64,000 nucleotides of DNA, taken from NCBI RefSeq assembly GCF_018873765.1, contig NC_057925.1, forward strand, positions 44,919,010 through 44,983,009. The letters run 5' to 3'. Below, in pieces: positions 51,571 to 62,616 of the stretch. Every line of letters begins with the position of its first letter. Positions within the stretch are counted from its first letter, which is position 1. The notes below the pieces were generated by a model. It was not told the DNA's origin, made no database searches, and saw only the letters and a program-made list of their open reading frames with translations. The stretch is from Telopea speciosissima. Lineage: Eukaryota; Streptophyta; Magnoliopsida; Proteales; Proteaceae. The position numbers and the translations under genes were made by a program.

Positions 51571-54500
51571 GAGAAAATTACTTGGACACCCTCCTATACT
51601 TTGGCCTAATTACTTAGTCTCCCCAACATTTGAAACAATTACTTGAACACCTCCTATAGTTTACCATTTCTTTCAAGTAAGTCCTGTCCGTTAGTTTAGT
51701 GATGATGTCATCGGTTAAATTTTTTATAATGCCTAAACTACCCTTAAAGGGTAGTGAAGTGACCCTTTTACCCTCTTCCTCCTTCTTCTTCCTACAATCC
51801 AATTTCAGATTCAAACCCTAATCGATTTTAGAAAAAATACTCTTTTCTTAAACAAATTTCAAATCAAAATAACCCAAAACCCTTAATCGATTTCAGATTT
51901 AAACCCTATTAAATCTCTTTCATGGCCGATTCAATTACAAAATAGGATTTCAGATTTAAACCCTAATTAGGGCGATTCCATTGGGGAAGACAAACTTCTG
52001 GTTTTCGTATTCCTCTTCTTCTTCTTCTTTCTGCACTTTGAATTCCTTTTTTTTTTTAAGAGAATCCACCCTATTGTTTCAATTTGGTGATTCTGTTCTT
52101 CATTGATTTTTCTACAAATCAAAGAAATGGACTTGGGAATTGGGATTAACCAAGTTGTATCCATCATCTTTCCTTTTTTTTTTTGGATTGAAAAGTTGTA
52201 TCTATCATCACGGAAAGCATATTTATAAAGTAATTGGGTCTGAGATTGGTGGGTTTTATGATTGTGATTATGTTGAGTTGTTTTTTTATGAAAAAGAAAA
52301 TTTATTAATAGAAGGTAGAGATGTCTTCAGTTACATTCCCTTGCAGAAATTGAGTCCTTGCTCTATGTGCTATCTGATGTGCAATAGTGATCACAAGCCT
52401 AAGTTTTTTAAGGATACAAACTTCATCAAATTTCAAAAGCAAAGTTTTAATATTAAATAAAGTAGTAAAGAGCTGCCACGGCCACGGGTGCTTTTCCATG
52501 TCTGATAACCATTGCACCATGTTGAGTGAATCCGTCCAGACTTCTATTCTCCTACTTCCCAGTGAAATTGCACCTTGGATCCCTTGTTCGATTCCTCTCG
52601 CTTCTGCTTCCTGTGTTGATCCTGTGCATCCAAAGTTAACGGTTGCAGAGATAAGTTTATGATTAGAAAAAATTGCTGATGCCTAACCCCCGATTACCAC
52701 AGTGTTACCATGGCTTCCATCTGTGATAACAATACAATCCGACTCCATTGTTATGTTGAAGTAAAAATCCAGGGGTGGTTTTGTGCAAATATCAGTATTA
52801 TTATCTTCACTATCCTAGTGTCTTCCAAAAACCTAGAGTTCCCTTTCCCATTTCTTTATGTTATTGATGATGGTGAGGGGCTGTACTTTTATTCCATGGA
52901 AGATTTTTTGATTCCTTGCTTGCCATAGGAAGTACCCTGTGATGCAAACCACTTTAAGGACACACTGTTTCTGATTCTTGGAGTATTCCTTGCTGACAAT
53001 AAAGGAATGGAGAAGGGATTTAAGGTTTGTAGCTTGGAGACGGTCGGTTTGTAGGCCTAAGGATCCTGCAGCCCAAATTCTTTTTGAGAAGTCACAAGAA
53101 CAGAGCCAGTGCCAATCTGTCTCATTGCCTCGATTACACAGAGGACAAGTTGAGTCAGTATTACAAAACTTCATGAGTCTTTTATTTGTGGGTATTCCAT
53201 TTCTAAGAACTCTCCAACCGAACAACTGGAATTTTGGGTGTACTTTCAGATTCCAGATGCTTCTCCAAATTACAGAGTCCTCAGGGCCCTGTTGATTGAG
53301 GAAATGTGCTGCTGATTTGGTTGAGAACTTTCCTGATTTATTGTGAGTCATAGGATGGGTGGGGGGGGGGTAATGGAATCAGGCATATAGTGGTACGGTA
53401 GGGTAGATATCCATGGGGAATCCCAGATCGGGGTTTTCTTCCCATCACCGATTTTCTAGCAACAATATCGGTGTAGGTCCTTTGTGATGGAGCAGATTCC
53501 CTTCCGGATTCAAGAAGCATTTTTCTTTTTGAGGGATGTGCAAGTAAGTAGTGAAGTATTGGGAAGGTATTTTGCTTTCAGGGCTTGTATTCACAACGGA
53601 TCAGATTCGGTCAGAATCCTCCACCCCAACTTCATTAGTAGGGCTTTGTTATGGGTTTGTGAGGATCAAAGGCCCAATCCACCAGATTGTTTGGGAGAGC
53701 AAATTGATTTCCAGGAGATTAGAGAGATTCCCTTTTGCCCATTGCTCTTACCCTTCCGAAATTTAGCATTAATGGAGTCAAGTTGGCTGCAGATGGATTG
53801 TGGGAACGGGAGACAGGACATCAAATATGATGGGACTGAGTTCAGGACAGACTTGATGAGTATGGTTCTTCCAGCTTGTGAGAGTAAATGGCTACGCCAG
53901 CAACTTACCTTGGAGTGTACCCTTGCTACAATGCCTTTGACGCCTTGGTTCTTGGATCTGGGTTGGATGAGGGGTGTTCCTAAATATTTTGCATGCACGT
54001 CCATGTCCATCATACCCAATTGATTTTTAATGGTAGTCCTTAGGGTTGTCGGCACATTACTACTAAAGAACACACTGCTCTTGCTAAAGTTGATTTGTTG
54101 ACCAGAAAGGTCTTCAAACAGAGCAACAATGGATTGGAGGGTGGAAATGTCCTCAATAGTGGCTCGGCAGAACAGAAGAGTATCATCAGCAAAAAATAGG
54201 TGTGTAATTTCTGGGGCTCTTCTTGCAATCTTGACTCTTTTAAACATGTTCAGATCCCTCTAGATCTGGATCAGTCTAGAGAAGCATTCCATGGCAGTGA
54301 TGAAGAGATATGAGCTGAGTGAACTTCCTTGTCGGAGTCCTTTGGAAGGTTCAAAATTATTGAAGCAACTCCCTTGGATTTTCATGGAGAAAGTGCAGGC
54401 CATAAGTTTGCAAGTCAAGTCATACCAGAGATCCGGGAAACCAAGGCATTCAAAGATAGCCCTGATGAGACCCCATTCAATTCTATCATATGCCTTAGAC

Positions 54501-56210
54501 ATATCAAGCTTTAGGGCTACGTATCTTGTCGCACTTCTCTTCTTTTTTTTTCAGGAAATGAAAAATTTCTTGGGCAATGATGATATTGTCACTGATTTGC
54601 CTTTCTTTAACGAAGGCAGATTGTAGAGGTGAAATGAAGGAGCCAAGGAAGGGTTTGAGTCGTTGGGCCATTATTTTTGCAATGATCTTATAGGAGATGT
54701 TGCAAAGGCTAATGGGCCTATAGTCATCAACGGAGCATGCATTATCCCTTTTTGGGATGAGAGTGATAAGGGTGTGATTGACTCCAGGGGGGAGATATTG
54801 AGTTTCAAAAAAATCTTTGTCCAATTTGAAAATGTCCATTTTGATTGTTTCCCAGTGAAATTGGTAAAAGAAGGCGGGAAAGCCATCAATACCCGAAGCT
54901 TTGTAAGCTCCAATGTTAAACACGGCATTCCTGATCTCATCCTCCGAGGGTGTGGATATAAGGTGCTGAGATTGAGTATGGGAGATACAAGGGTTGAAGA
55001 GGGAAGATATGAAATCAGGGTCAAGGGTGTCCACAGTTGAGTAGATACGGGAGAAGTGTTCAGAGAATTTTTGTGCCAGTAATGGTGGGTCCGTTATTTT
55101 TTCACCAGAGTTCGTCACAATGAACATAGTGTTGTTGGATCTAATGTTTGCCTTGGTAATGGAATGGTAAAACTTTGTATTCCAATCTCCATCGGCAACA
55201 TACAAAAGATGGGATTTCTGCATCCAAAAGATTTCTTCAGCCTCCAGATAGTTACTGAGTTCGGTTTCTTTTTCTGCTAGTAGAGCAACGGAGTCACTGG
55301 TCAGTGGCTGGGACTCAAGATCTTGAATGGTCTGGAACAAGTGATTTTTATGGTTCTCAATCATTTTGAAAGTATGGGTGTTCCATTGTTTAAGGCGGAT
55401 TGAAATTCCAGCAAGTTTGGTAGACAGATGGTCATAAGGGGAAGAATCCCAACATGAATTGAAGAAATTGGTAAATTCGGGGTGTTTGGTCCAGGCTGCT
55501 TGGTAATGGAATAATTTTTTTGTAGGTTCTCTTGGTAGTGGAATTATGTTGAGTTGTTAATATAGATTTATGAATGTATGATGTTGATGATGACCTTCGT
55601 ACTCTATATATATATTTTTAATGGGTACTGAAGGAAGAGAATAAATTGTTGTTTTGTATCAATTTCAATTGTTATCCAAGCTTCTCTGCTTCCCAGTTAT
55701 TTATTTAGTTCTTTGCCTTTTGAAAGTATTCCGTGAAGATCAAAGTACGAAAAACTTTTCATTTCTTTTCAGTTCTGTTTTTCTTCTGGGCTCTTAGTAC
55801 AGAGCAAGAAGGAGAACAGTAGCTTAGCTTCAGAGTAAACAACAAGACTCCTACAATGGCGGTAACCCGTCACATTCATGCAAAGAGTCAAAAAGTTAAA
55901 AAAACCTAAATCTCTCCACTTAAAAGCCATTAATTAGATGCTTTGCTTGCTATAAGAAGACAAAGGAGGAGGAGGAGGAGGAGAAGAGGTGTTGCAAGAA
56001 GAAGAAGAATTAAAGAAGAACAAGGGGGTAAATCTGTCAATTTCACTATTTTCTATTGAATATGTGATAAGGGTAAAATGGACTTTTCCATTCAACCAGT
56101 AATAACAAACTAACACCGTCAGATTTCACGGGGTGTTAAGTAATTGTTTGAGACGCTGGTGATCGTAAGCAAAATGGCCATAGTACAGGGGGTGTCCAAG
56201 TAATTTTCTC
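51571..56210. mobile_element. MULE-type TIR element (non-autonomous) with nested L1
   Basis: Ends GAGAAAATTACTTGGACACC and its inverse GGTGTCCAAGTAATTTTCTC begin TIRs recognisable over ~90 bp (next shared block AAACAATTACTT...ACACC). TTAAAAGAA at 51562-51570 and TTAAAAGAT at 56211-56219 form a 9-bp TSD (8/9). The unoccupied site is preserved in copy B at ~57857-57866. Removing the L1 leaves ~1.38 kb without transposase; 51790-51970 and 55800-55900 look like captured leader-type sequence (CAATGGCGGTAACCCG). So a non-autonomous MULE, perhaps Pack-MULE-like. Confidence 0.9.
52281..55542 (-). mobile_element. Relatively young 5'-truncated L1 LINE with 16-bp TSD
   Basis: ATTATGTTGAGTTGTT at 52267-52282 recurs at 55543-55558, a LINE-type TSD. 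The minus strand reads ORF2 from the linker before RT (WTKHPEFTNFFNSCWD) through ASGIDGFPAFFYQFHW and DDYRPISLCNISYKIIAKIM. It continues through LDMSKAYDRIEW, GLRQGSSLSSYLF and HLFFADDTLLFC, then zf-RVT (CPLCNRGNETDWHWLCSC) and RNase H remnants. It ends AATAAATTTTC plus an A-rich tail next to the TSD. The endonuclease domain is missing by 5' truncation. Breaks in the RT are few: a frame change at the poly-T near 54545 and an in-frame stop just before RDLNMFK (near 54260). The RNase H part is more eroded. Confidence 0.93.
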
Positions 56211-56473
56211 TTAAAAGATTTACCTTGTAATCTTAGAGGATCAAACGGGAAAGGAGATGCAACCTAATAGTGAGAAGCAAAATTACATTGAAATAGAGCA
56301 TGTAAAACAAATTCCTTTGCAGTAGTGCACAGTGGACAAGATGCATCGATAGCCATTCATCCCTTAACAAAATGATCTAACAGCTAAACAATTAGAATAG
56401 CACTGTCACACAAAAAAAAATTTACGTTTGGGAGAACTGGTCCTCGACAACCTAAAACTACTGGGATTAGAGT

Positions 56474-56808
56474 TAGGGATGTAATGGATAATTGAAAATC
56501 CGAATTTGATCCGCGCATCTGTATCCATTTAGGGACATCAATATTCGCTTAGAGATATTCGGAAGAAAAAAAATATGAATACTCCGATAAAAATCCGTCT
56601 TGAAAAAAATCCAAATAATAATAAAAAAAATAAATAAATAATGATTTTGAGGGTTTTTTAAGATTCAACACGTTCTAGAATATGAGGAAAAAAGAGTCAT
56701 GATCTAAGAGATATGGATTGATAGTGAATTGTATCTGCTAGGGGGAAGAAGGTCCGAATTCAATCCATCCGTTTAGAGGTATCCATATTCGGGTCGTGTA
56801 CATCCCTA
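56474..56808. mobile_element. hAT-type MITE, 335 bp, 8-bp TSD
   Basis: Ends TAGGGATGTAA and GTACATCCCTA. ATTAGAGT at 56466-56473 and ATTAGAAT at 56809-56816 form an 8-bp TSD (7/8). The interior has ATTCGCTTAGAGATATTCGG and GTATCCATATTCGGG words of the CGGATA family. No coding. Confidence 0.82.
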
Positions 56809-56861
56809 ATTAGAATCATTCCTCTATTTTCGTAGCACAACAATGATGGTAAAATTAATTT

Positions 56862-57104
56862 GGGAAAATTACACATCACTCCCTGGTTTTTGAAAAAATT
56901 CAAATCACTAGTAACGGTGTTAGTCTGCTATTAATTATTGGTGTGAAAGGACTATTTTACCCTTGTACTAACATTAGAACTAAATTTACAATACTGCTAC
57001 CCTTCATCTTCAACATTGGTCAAGGACAATTTAAGGATTTAAATTTATTTAACTGGCTGACATCATCACTTAACTACATAAAAGGGGTGATATGTAATTT
57101 ACCC
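56862..57104. mobile_element. MULE-like MITE, 243 bp, 9-bp TSD
   Basis: Ends GGGAAAATTACACATCACTCC and GGGGTGATATGTAATTTACCC are inverted. AATTAATTT (56853-56861) and AATTAACTT (57105-57113) are the 9-bp TSD (8/9). Copy B keeps the unoccupied AATTAACTT at 57939-57947. A truncated relative lies at 1314-1495. Confidence 0.92.
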
Positions 57105-57128
57105 AATTAACTTTGAAAGAATAAAAAA

Positions 57129-57153
57129 TGCGGTGAGCATGGATCGAACACGC

Positions 57154-57196
<43 letters not shown>

Positions 57197-57201
57197 CCCG
57201 C
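57129..57201 (-). tRNA. tRNA-Phe (GAA), copy A
   Basis: A 73-nt cloverleaf: acceptor GCGGGGA/TCACCGCA with discriminator A, D-arm GCTCAGTTGGGAGAGC, and anticodon stem TCAGA-CTGAAGA-TCTGA with anticodon GAA. The T-arm is GCGTG-TTCGATC-CATGC, with one G-T pair where copy B has G-C. No intron; CCA not encoded. T6 follows directly downstream, a Pol III terminator. tRNA-Val lies 12 bp upstream. Confidence 0.97.
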
Positions 57202-57213
57202 AACACATTCAAC

Positions 57214-57287
57214 TGGCTTCGCCCGGACTCGAACCGGAGACCTTCAGTGTGTTAGACTGACGTGATAACCAACTACACCACGAAACC
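57214..57287 (-). tRNA. tRNA-Val (AAC), copy A
   Basis: A 74-nt cloverleaf: acceptor GGTTTCG/CGAAGCC plus A, D-arm GTGTAGTTGGTTATCAC, anticodon stem TCAGT-CTAACAC-ACTGA with anticodon AAC, and T-arm CCGG-GTTCGAGTCCGG type. A CAA motif sits immediately upstream, as in plant tRNA promoters. No T-run separates it from tRNA-Phe 12 bp downstream. Confidence 0.97.
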
Positions 57288-57582
57288 TTGACGGATGAAT
57301 TGGGGTTCGATTTTAAAGTGATTCTCACAATGCTGGGGTGCAAGATAAGCTTCAATGGTGCTTCTGCTCATTTGATTCTTCGCAACCTCTCTGATATATA
57401 ATTCGAAGTTGCTTTAAAGAAGGCAATAGGGAAAGTATTGTCTTAAGCAGTTTGATATTTTGCAGTAAATTAACTCCTCTTAGTTGTTTAAATCTTGAAT
57501 CCTAGGCATTGTAATATAGTTTGGGTAAGATGACTAAGTTTTGCTGAAAACCTGGATGTATATTTTAGGGAACAGTTTTCAT

Positions 57583-57613
57583 ACACGGCTGTGTAAGCTG
57601 CACACAGCCGTGT
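57583..57613. repeat. Perfect 12-bp hairpin at the duplication junction
   Basis: ACACGGCTGTGT, a 7-base loop AAGCTGC, then ACACAGCCGTGT. It is part of a ~175-bp segment (57568-57743) that lies between copies A and B and belongs to neither. Confidence 0.85.
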
Positions 57614-57961
57614 ATGTGAGAGGGTGAGAGTTTCCAAGCATTAAATAGAAGTGGGGTTTTATGACTTTTCTAATTCCTTGTGAGAGGGGGCACGATCGTG
57701 CATGCTTGGCCGTATATGAAATCTTTGACCTATCTTTGACCTATAAAAAGAGTTCCTTGATGTTTAGATTTCCCAACCTAAAGAGCCCCATTGAATAATT
57801 GCATCAGATTTATCTGAGAAAGAAGAGAATTGATCCAAAAACTGAGAAAATATATCTTTAAAAGAATTACCTTGTAGTCTTAGAGTATCAACCGGAAAGG
57901 AAATACAACCTAATAGTGAGGCACAATAATGATGGTAAAATTAACTTTGACAATTACAAAA

Positions 57962-57986
57962 TGCGGTGAGCGTGGATCGAACACGC

Positions 57987-58029
<43 letters not shown>

Positions 58030-58034
58030 CCCGC
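57962..58034 (-). tRNA. tRNA-Phe (GAA), copy B
   Basis: Same as copy A except the T-stem is fully paired (GCGTG/CACGC). It ends ACCGCA and runs straight into TTTT, a Pol III terminator. tRNA-Val lies 12 bp upstream. Confidence 0.97.
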
Positions 58035-58046
58035 AATATTTACATC

Positions 58047-58120
58047 TGGCTTCGCCCGGACTCGAACCGGAGACCTTCAGTGTGTTAGACTGACGTGATA
58101 ACCAACTACACCACGAAACC
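58047..58120 (-). tRNA. tRNA-Val (AAC), copy B
   Basis: Identical in sequence to copy A over the mature tRNA. CAA immediately upstream. The 12-bp spacer to tRNA-Phe (GATGTAAATATT) has no terminator run. Confidence 0.97.
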
Positions 58121-58435
58121 TTGATGAATAACCTGGGGTTCGGTTTTAAACTGATTCCCACAATGCTGGGTGCAAGATAAGCTTCAATGGTGCTTCTGCT
58201 AATTTGATTCTTCGCAGCCTCTCTGATATATAATTCGAAGTTGCTTTAAAGAAGGCAATAGAGAAAGTATATATTGTCTTAAGCAGTTTGATATTTTGCA
58301 GTAAATTAACTCTTCTTAGTTGTTTAAATCTTGAATCCTAGGCATTTTAATATAGCTTGAGTAAGATGACTAATTTCTTTAGTTTATCCGTAAGAAAAAG
58401 TTTATGTTTTGCTGAAAACCTGGATGTATATTTTA

Positions 58436-59147
58436 TTTGAAAAAGGTTGACAAGGTCTTCTGAATAGTTGCAAACCCTATTAGGTTGCTATTGAAGACAT
58501 TGTCTGTAAAACTTTTGTTTATATGTCAATTTGATAGTTTCAGAGTTCTCCTGGTTGAATGGCTTGATTTCTGTTCAATTTTGGGAGAGACCATTAGATA
58601 ATGGAGTGGTGGGGTTAAGCAACAGTGGAGATGCTTCTGGTTTGGCTGGGTTTCCCACTTTCTGTCCCATTGGTTAGGCCTGTAATGAGAAAGTGGGTGT
58701 GTAAATTCAAAAAAGCAACAAGAGGCTCCACATCAAACAATTAGATCACATGACCAAAAATATAAAATGATCAGTTTGGCCACTATCCTGGTAGTAAATC
58801 TTCCAGTTCTAGCAAAAATCCTGATGCACACTATTACTTAAAAGAAGTTTAACAATGACCTCAACAACAGGGATCTCCCCCCCTCATCTCAGCACCTGTA
58901 TTTGCACTGTCATGTTGTTTCTTTTTGAACTCTTATCAATTCAAGGATAGTTTGAGAGAAGAGGGTTTTCACCATACCAATACTTGATCCTTGGTTTCCA
59001 AGGTACATACAAAGGTTTTGACCATTGGAGCCATCAAGGGTTATTGGTAATTCAAGGATAGTTGATTATCCTTTTAAGACTCACTTTCATTTAAAAAAAG
59101 GAAAGGGTTTTGTGCATGCAAAGTCATTGGATAGGGATGAGGTCTAC
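58436..59147. other. Intergenic, no gene seen
   Basis: No domain, RNA gene or repeat with clear ends recognised. A C7 run is at 58876-58884. Confidence 0.4.
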
Positions 59148-59418
59148 AGTGCGCCCCCCCTCAATTCCATCCGACGGCTAAGTGCATGGTCGTGAACCAT
59201 GCATGCACAACCTGTTACCCAAAAAATAAAAAATAAAAGATAAGGGGGACCATTCATTATTGCGAGGGAAGCGGGGCCCTGCGTGAGCGTGAGGGCCAAT
59301 GAGAGCAAGTGTAAAAGCTTTTTTTTTGGGGGGGGGGGCAGGACTTCTACCTTTCATAGGGGTGGGACGGTCATTTTGCCCCCACTATGTCTGGGTGTGG
59401 GCGGTACACTCCCCCACA
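59148..59418. mobile_element. Non-autonomous repeat, CATTTTGCCC...GTGTCTGGG family
   Basis: It contains GGGACGGTCATTTTGCCCC, TATGTCTGGGTGTGGG and CACAGAGAAC, the blocks of the 20123/21032/25440 copies. A T9-G10 tract lies at 59321-59339. Confidence 0.4.
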
Positions 59419-59809
59419 GAGAACTTTTCTTCAAACTATAAATAATGGGAAAAAAGAAAAACTGAATTTGCATGCCAATACAGAGAGGGTTCTATTTGAT
59501 TTAATTGGGTTTTGAAATTTGACACAAACAAAACTATTTCTTATCTATTTTTTTTAAGGGTCAAGAACAAGGCCTTTCAGTCCAAATTTATTGAAAGAAA
59601 GAAAAAAAACTTCATGCTCCTATGAACAACAAGATTTACAATAAATTTGGTGGGTTGAGCCACCACACAGAAGGCAACTGTAACAAGGATGCCCCTTTAG
59701 CCAAAATATGGGGATCCTTGTTCAACAGCCTGAGGAGAAACAAGAATACAACAACAGAAAAAAACCGACTATCTCAAAAAAAGGCACCACAGATGCAGCC
59801 TAGTCTAAG

Positions 59810-60573
59810 TATGGGTGTCAGTTTTGGACCAGAACAGACCCACCCAGTAGTTTATTGGTCCGGTTCCAGATCTAGTGTTAAGTTATTGGTCCAATTCCAG
59901 ATCTACCGATTAGGAGCCGTTGGAATTGGTAGAACCAAAACAAATTCACAGCCTAACCCTATATATTATATAATTTTTAAGATTCAAGGTCATGAGAGCT
60001 AAGGTCAAACCCTTTATTTTTTTTAGTCTTTCAATTTTGGCTGATACCACTTGCCTCATATACTATTTTACCAAGGATTTGGCTGTAAATGTATGGTCCA
60101 TTTGGTATTGTTAACTTAAAACACATACCTTAAAATAATCCTAACTTATGAGGGTGGCGGTGTCCTGTTTATGTTTTAGTTGAAAATGAATTTATTCAGA
60201 AAGACGTGAAAGCCTCATGGATAAAGGATTACAATATTCCTACTTATTAATTAATACAAAACAAGAGGTAATATAGACTAGTTTTGTGATTTGAAAAAAA
60301 AAATGAAGCATATCTCATGTGATTGAAATTAATGTCTTATTATAATATTATTAAATATATGCAACATGTGTTAGGGATTTTATTTTTTTTTTAAATTTTG
60401 AATTGCTTGGAACCGTTTAGGAACTGGAACCGGCCCACCCATTAGTTAATGGCCCTAGATCTGATATTTAGAACCGATTAACTTATTGGTCTGGTTCTAA
60501 TCTTGACCCATTAGGGTTGGAACCATTAAGAAATTGGACGGATAGCCCAAAATCAGACCAATTGACACCCGTA
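59810..60573. mobile_element. hAT-type MITE, 764 bp, perfect 8-bp TSD
   Basis: Ends TATGGGTGTCA and TGACACCCGTA are inverted. AGTCTAAG at 59802-59809 recurs at 60574-60581. The interior has GGTCCGGTTCCAGATC / GAACCGATTAACTTATTGG words; no coding. Confidence 0.9.
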
Positions 60574-60813
60574 AGTCTAAGCAACTAGAGAACCATTCAA
60601 AACGCCACTAATGGTTTACAATCAGAAAACATAGTGACAATCTATATTGATGCGATAAGCAAGCAAAAGCCAATCTTTGACCGCTTCAGCTTCCATTGCT
60701 GTGGCCGAGTGACTGCTCCCATGTTTACACTTTATAGCAACAAAGGAACCTTTATGATTTTGAATGATTACTACTCTACCTCCAAGACATGATATAGCCT
60801 TCCAAGCCTCGTC

Positions 60814-61083
60814 TAGGGCTGTAAACGGATCGGATTCGGCTTGGATAGTGCTATATCCGCATCCGCATCCGATTAGCTATCGGACGGATTCGAATAGTGC
60901 TAAACGGATACGGACACGGATACGGATCGGATATTTTATCCGTTTACATGTAAATATAGCTTTTCGGATACCTATAGCCTATTCATATCCGCATTCGTTT
61001 AGCTTTCAGACGGATTCGGATAGTGCTAAACGGATACGGACACGGATACGGAAACGGATTTCGGCTATTCATTTACACTCCTA
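60814..61083. mobile_element. hAT-type MITE, CGGATACGGATA family, 270 bp
   Basis: Ends TAGGGCTGTAAACG and CATTTACACTCCTA. The flanks GCCTCGTC (60806-60813) and GCCCCATC (61084-61091) are an eroded 8-bp TSD (6/8). The interior matches 12160-12391. It interrupts the RNase H frame of the surrounding LINE. Confidence 0.82.
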
Positions 61084-61144
61084 GCCCCATCTTTATAGAA
61101 ATGAAAATGGAAAGTATCATTATGAGGAAAACTAGTATTTAAAG

Positions 61145-62565
61145 CAACAAGGTTTAAGGATTTGCATGACAACGTTTCTGTGTTTTTTGAGTGTTTCTGG
61201 GTCAGACACACTTTTAAGTGTTTCGGTGTTTTTTGAACGTTTCTGGGTCTTGAAACGTTGTATGGTAACACTGAAAGAAAAACATTCATGTAACTAAGAA
61301 GAAACAAACCTGTATGGGTGGTACTTAACATATCCATGCATAAATTCGTAATCCAAATGAAGGTTGTCTTCAACTTTTTGACAACAGGAATTTGCGGAGG
61401 ACCAAAGCAGATTTTAATTGATCGAACTCCTTCTCAAGAGCACCAATCAAGCTGAAATTTCAGGGACTCATTCCTCACTTCTAACCCTTCTAAGAAAAAT
61501 AATCACATTGAAAGCGACAACAATAAGAGAACTGAGTGGGCCTGAAATCTGACTTGGCGATAGGCTTCAAACGAGATCTATTTTTTATTTGGAATCTCAC
61601 AACAGAGGAGGTTTTGTGGGAGGAGAATCAGGAGATTCTAGGGTTGGTTGCCCAGGGGAGGGCTTCCTTAACCCAATCTCAAGTTCAATGGACTATGTGA
61701 TAGAGAGTTCTCTCAAAGTTCAATTGGTTTGATAGTCACAGAACAAAGGAAACAACTTGAGTACAATAAGTAAAGGAAGAATTGGGGGGGGGGGCGGGAA
61801 GGGGTTAAGAAGATTAGAAGAAACAAAAAGAGAGATGGAAGAAGGAATGAGTAAGAGAGTACCTGGGAGAACAAGAAAAATAAAAAAAACGATGAAAAGG
61901 GAAGAAAGCACGCAACCAGCAGCCACATCAGGGTAACAGATCAACTCAGTATTCCATTCATTCAAATCCAACCTCACGATATGGTACAACAAAATAATGC
62001 TTTTGTTCTGTAGAAAGAAAGCTCATGATTTGGTTTATGTATAATAGAGAAAGAAGAACAACGGAAGCCTCCTCACCTGAATTTGCAAAGGCCAACAATT
62101 TTAGCATTTGGGAAACCCTAGGGTTTCGAAAAGGGGAAATGCAGGAGAAATCATTGGAAGTTGCAGCAATCATTGAGATTTTCAGCGGTCCTCCTCCTCT
62201 TCGTATAGATTGCAGAGGATAGCGGCTCTTCTCCCTTCTCACCTTCGCTTACCGGAGAATGGAGAATGGAGCCTTCTCTTCGTCGTTTTGTTATGTTTTA
62301 TTGCCAAAAGACAAATATACCCTTACTCACTTAAGACGTTGTGGTGTTTCTCCGACATTTTGTTAGAAACGTTTCTTACATGCAGAAACACCAAATTAGT
62401 GTTTCTCAAATGTGTGCTAAAAATGTGCCAGGCGCTCGGTTCATTTCAAAAAAACAAAAAATCAAATCGGACTTACCATACAGTTTTCAACGTGTTTCTG
62501 TTCCAAAAAACAGGAAAAAACACCAGAACCATTTTTTAAGAACGTTGCCATACAGAGCCTAATTG
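61145..62565. mobile_element. TIR element (GTATGGCAACGTTT ends) with possible captured exon
   Basis: Left TTGCATGACAACGTTTCTGTG and right (inverted) CTGTATGGCAACGTTCTT, each followed by GTGTTTTTT/GTGTTTCTG words, bound about 1.4 kb. The minus strand at ~62240-62070 has a leader-like stretch with an open frame and CAAATTCAGGTGAGG, a good splice donor, as in a captured first exon. No protein family recognised and no clear target duplication. Confidence 0.45.
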
Positions 62566-62616
62566 GCTTTTAGCCTTGCCCCTGCAAAAGCCCAACATGC
62601 TCTTTTTAACACAATG

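Larger units (their letters stand above)
51443..57567. repeat. Tandem segmental duplication, copy A (interrupted by insertions)
   Basis: Shares with copy B (57744-58435): GAGTTCTTTGAT...TTAGATTTCCCAACCTAAA, GAATTGATCCAAAAATTGAG, ACCTTGTAATCTTAGAG, the tRNA-Phe/Val pair, and the 280 bp after it up to GGATGTATATTTTA. Copy A is ~6.1 kb because it holds the 51571-56210 element, a hAT-type MITE and a 243-bp MITE. Without these it is close to copy B's 690 bp plus a ~220-bp stretch not seen in B. Confidence 0.93.
57744..58435. repeat. Tandem segmental duplication, copy B (uninterrupted)
   Basis: Second copy of the unit described at 51443, with no large insertions. It keeps the unoccupied target sites of the MULE-type element (~57857) and of the 243-bp MITE (57939-57947). 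It contains 30-45 bp near 58370-58410 not found in copy A. Confidence 0.93.
59540..61130 (-). mobile_element. LINE remnant (RVT_3 RNase H), split by two hAT-type MITEs
   Basis: The minus strand between the MITEs encodes DEAWKAISCLGGRVVIIQN and HKGSFVAIKCKHGSSHSATA then MEAEAVKDWLLLA, an RVT_3 RNase H segment. The tail continues past the left MITE to CAATAAATTTGGACTG and an A-rich end near 59590. Coding resumes right of 61083. Both ends are approximate. Confidence 0.65.
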
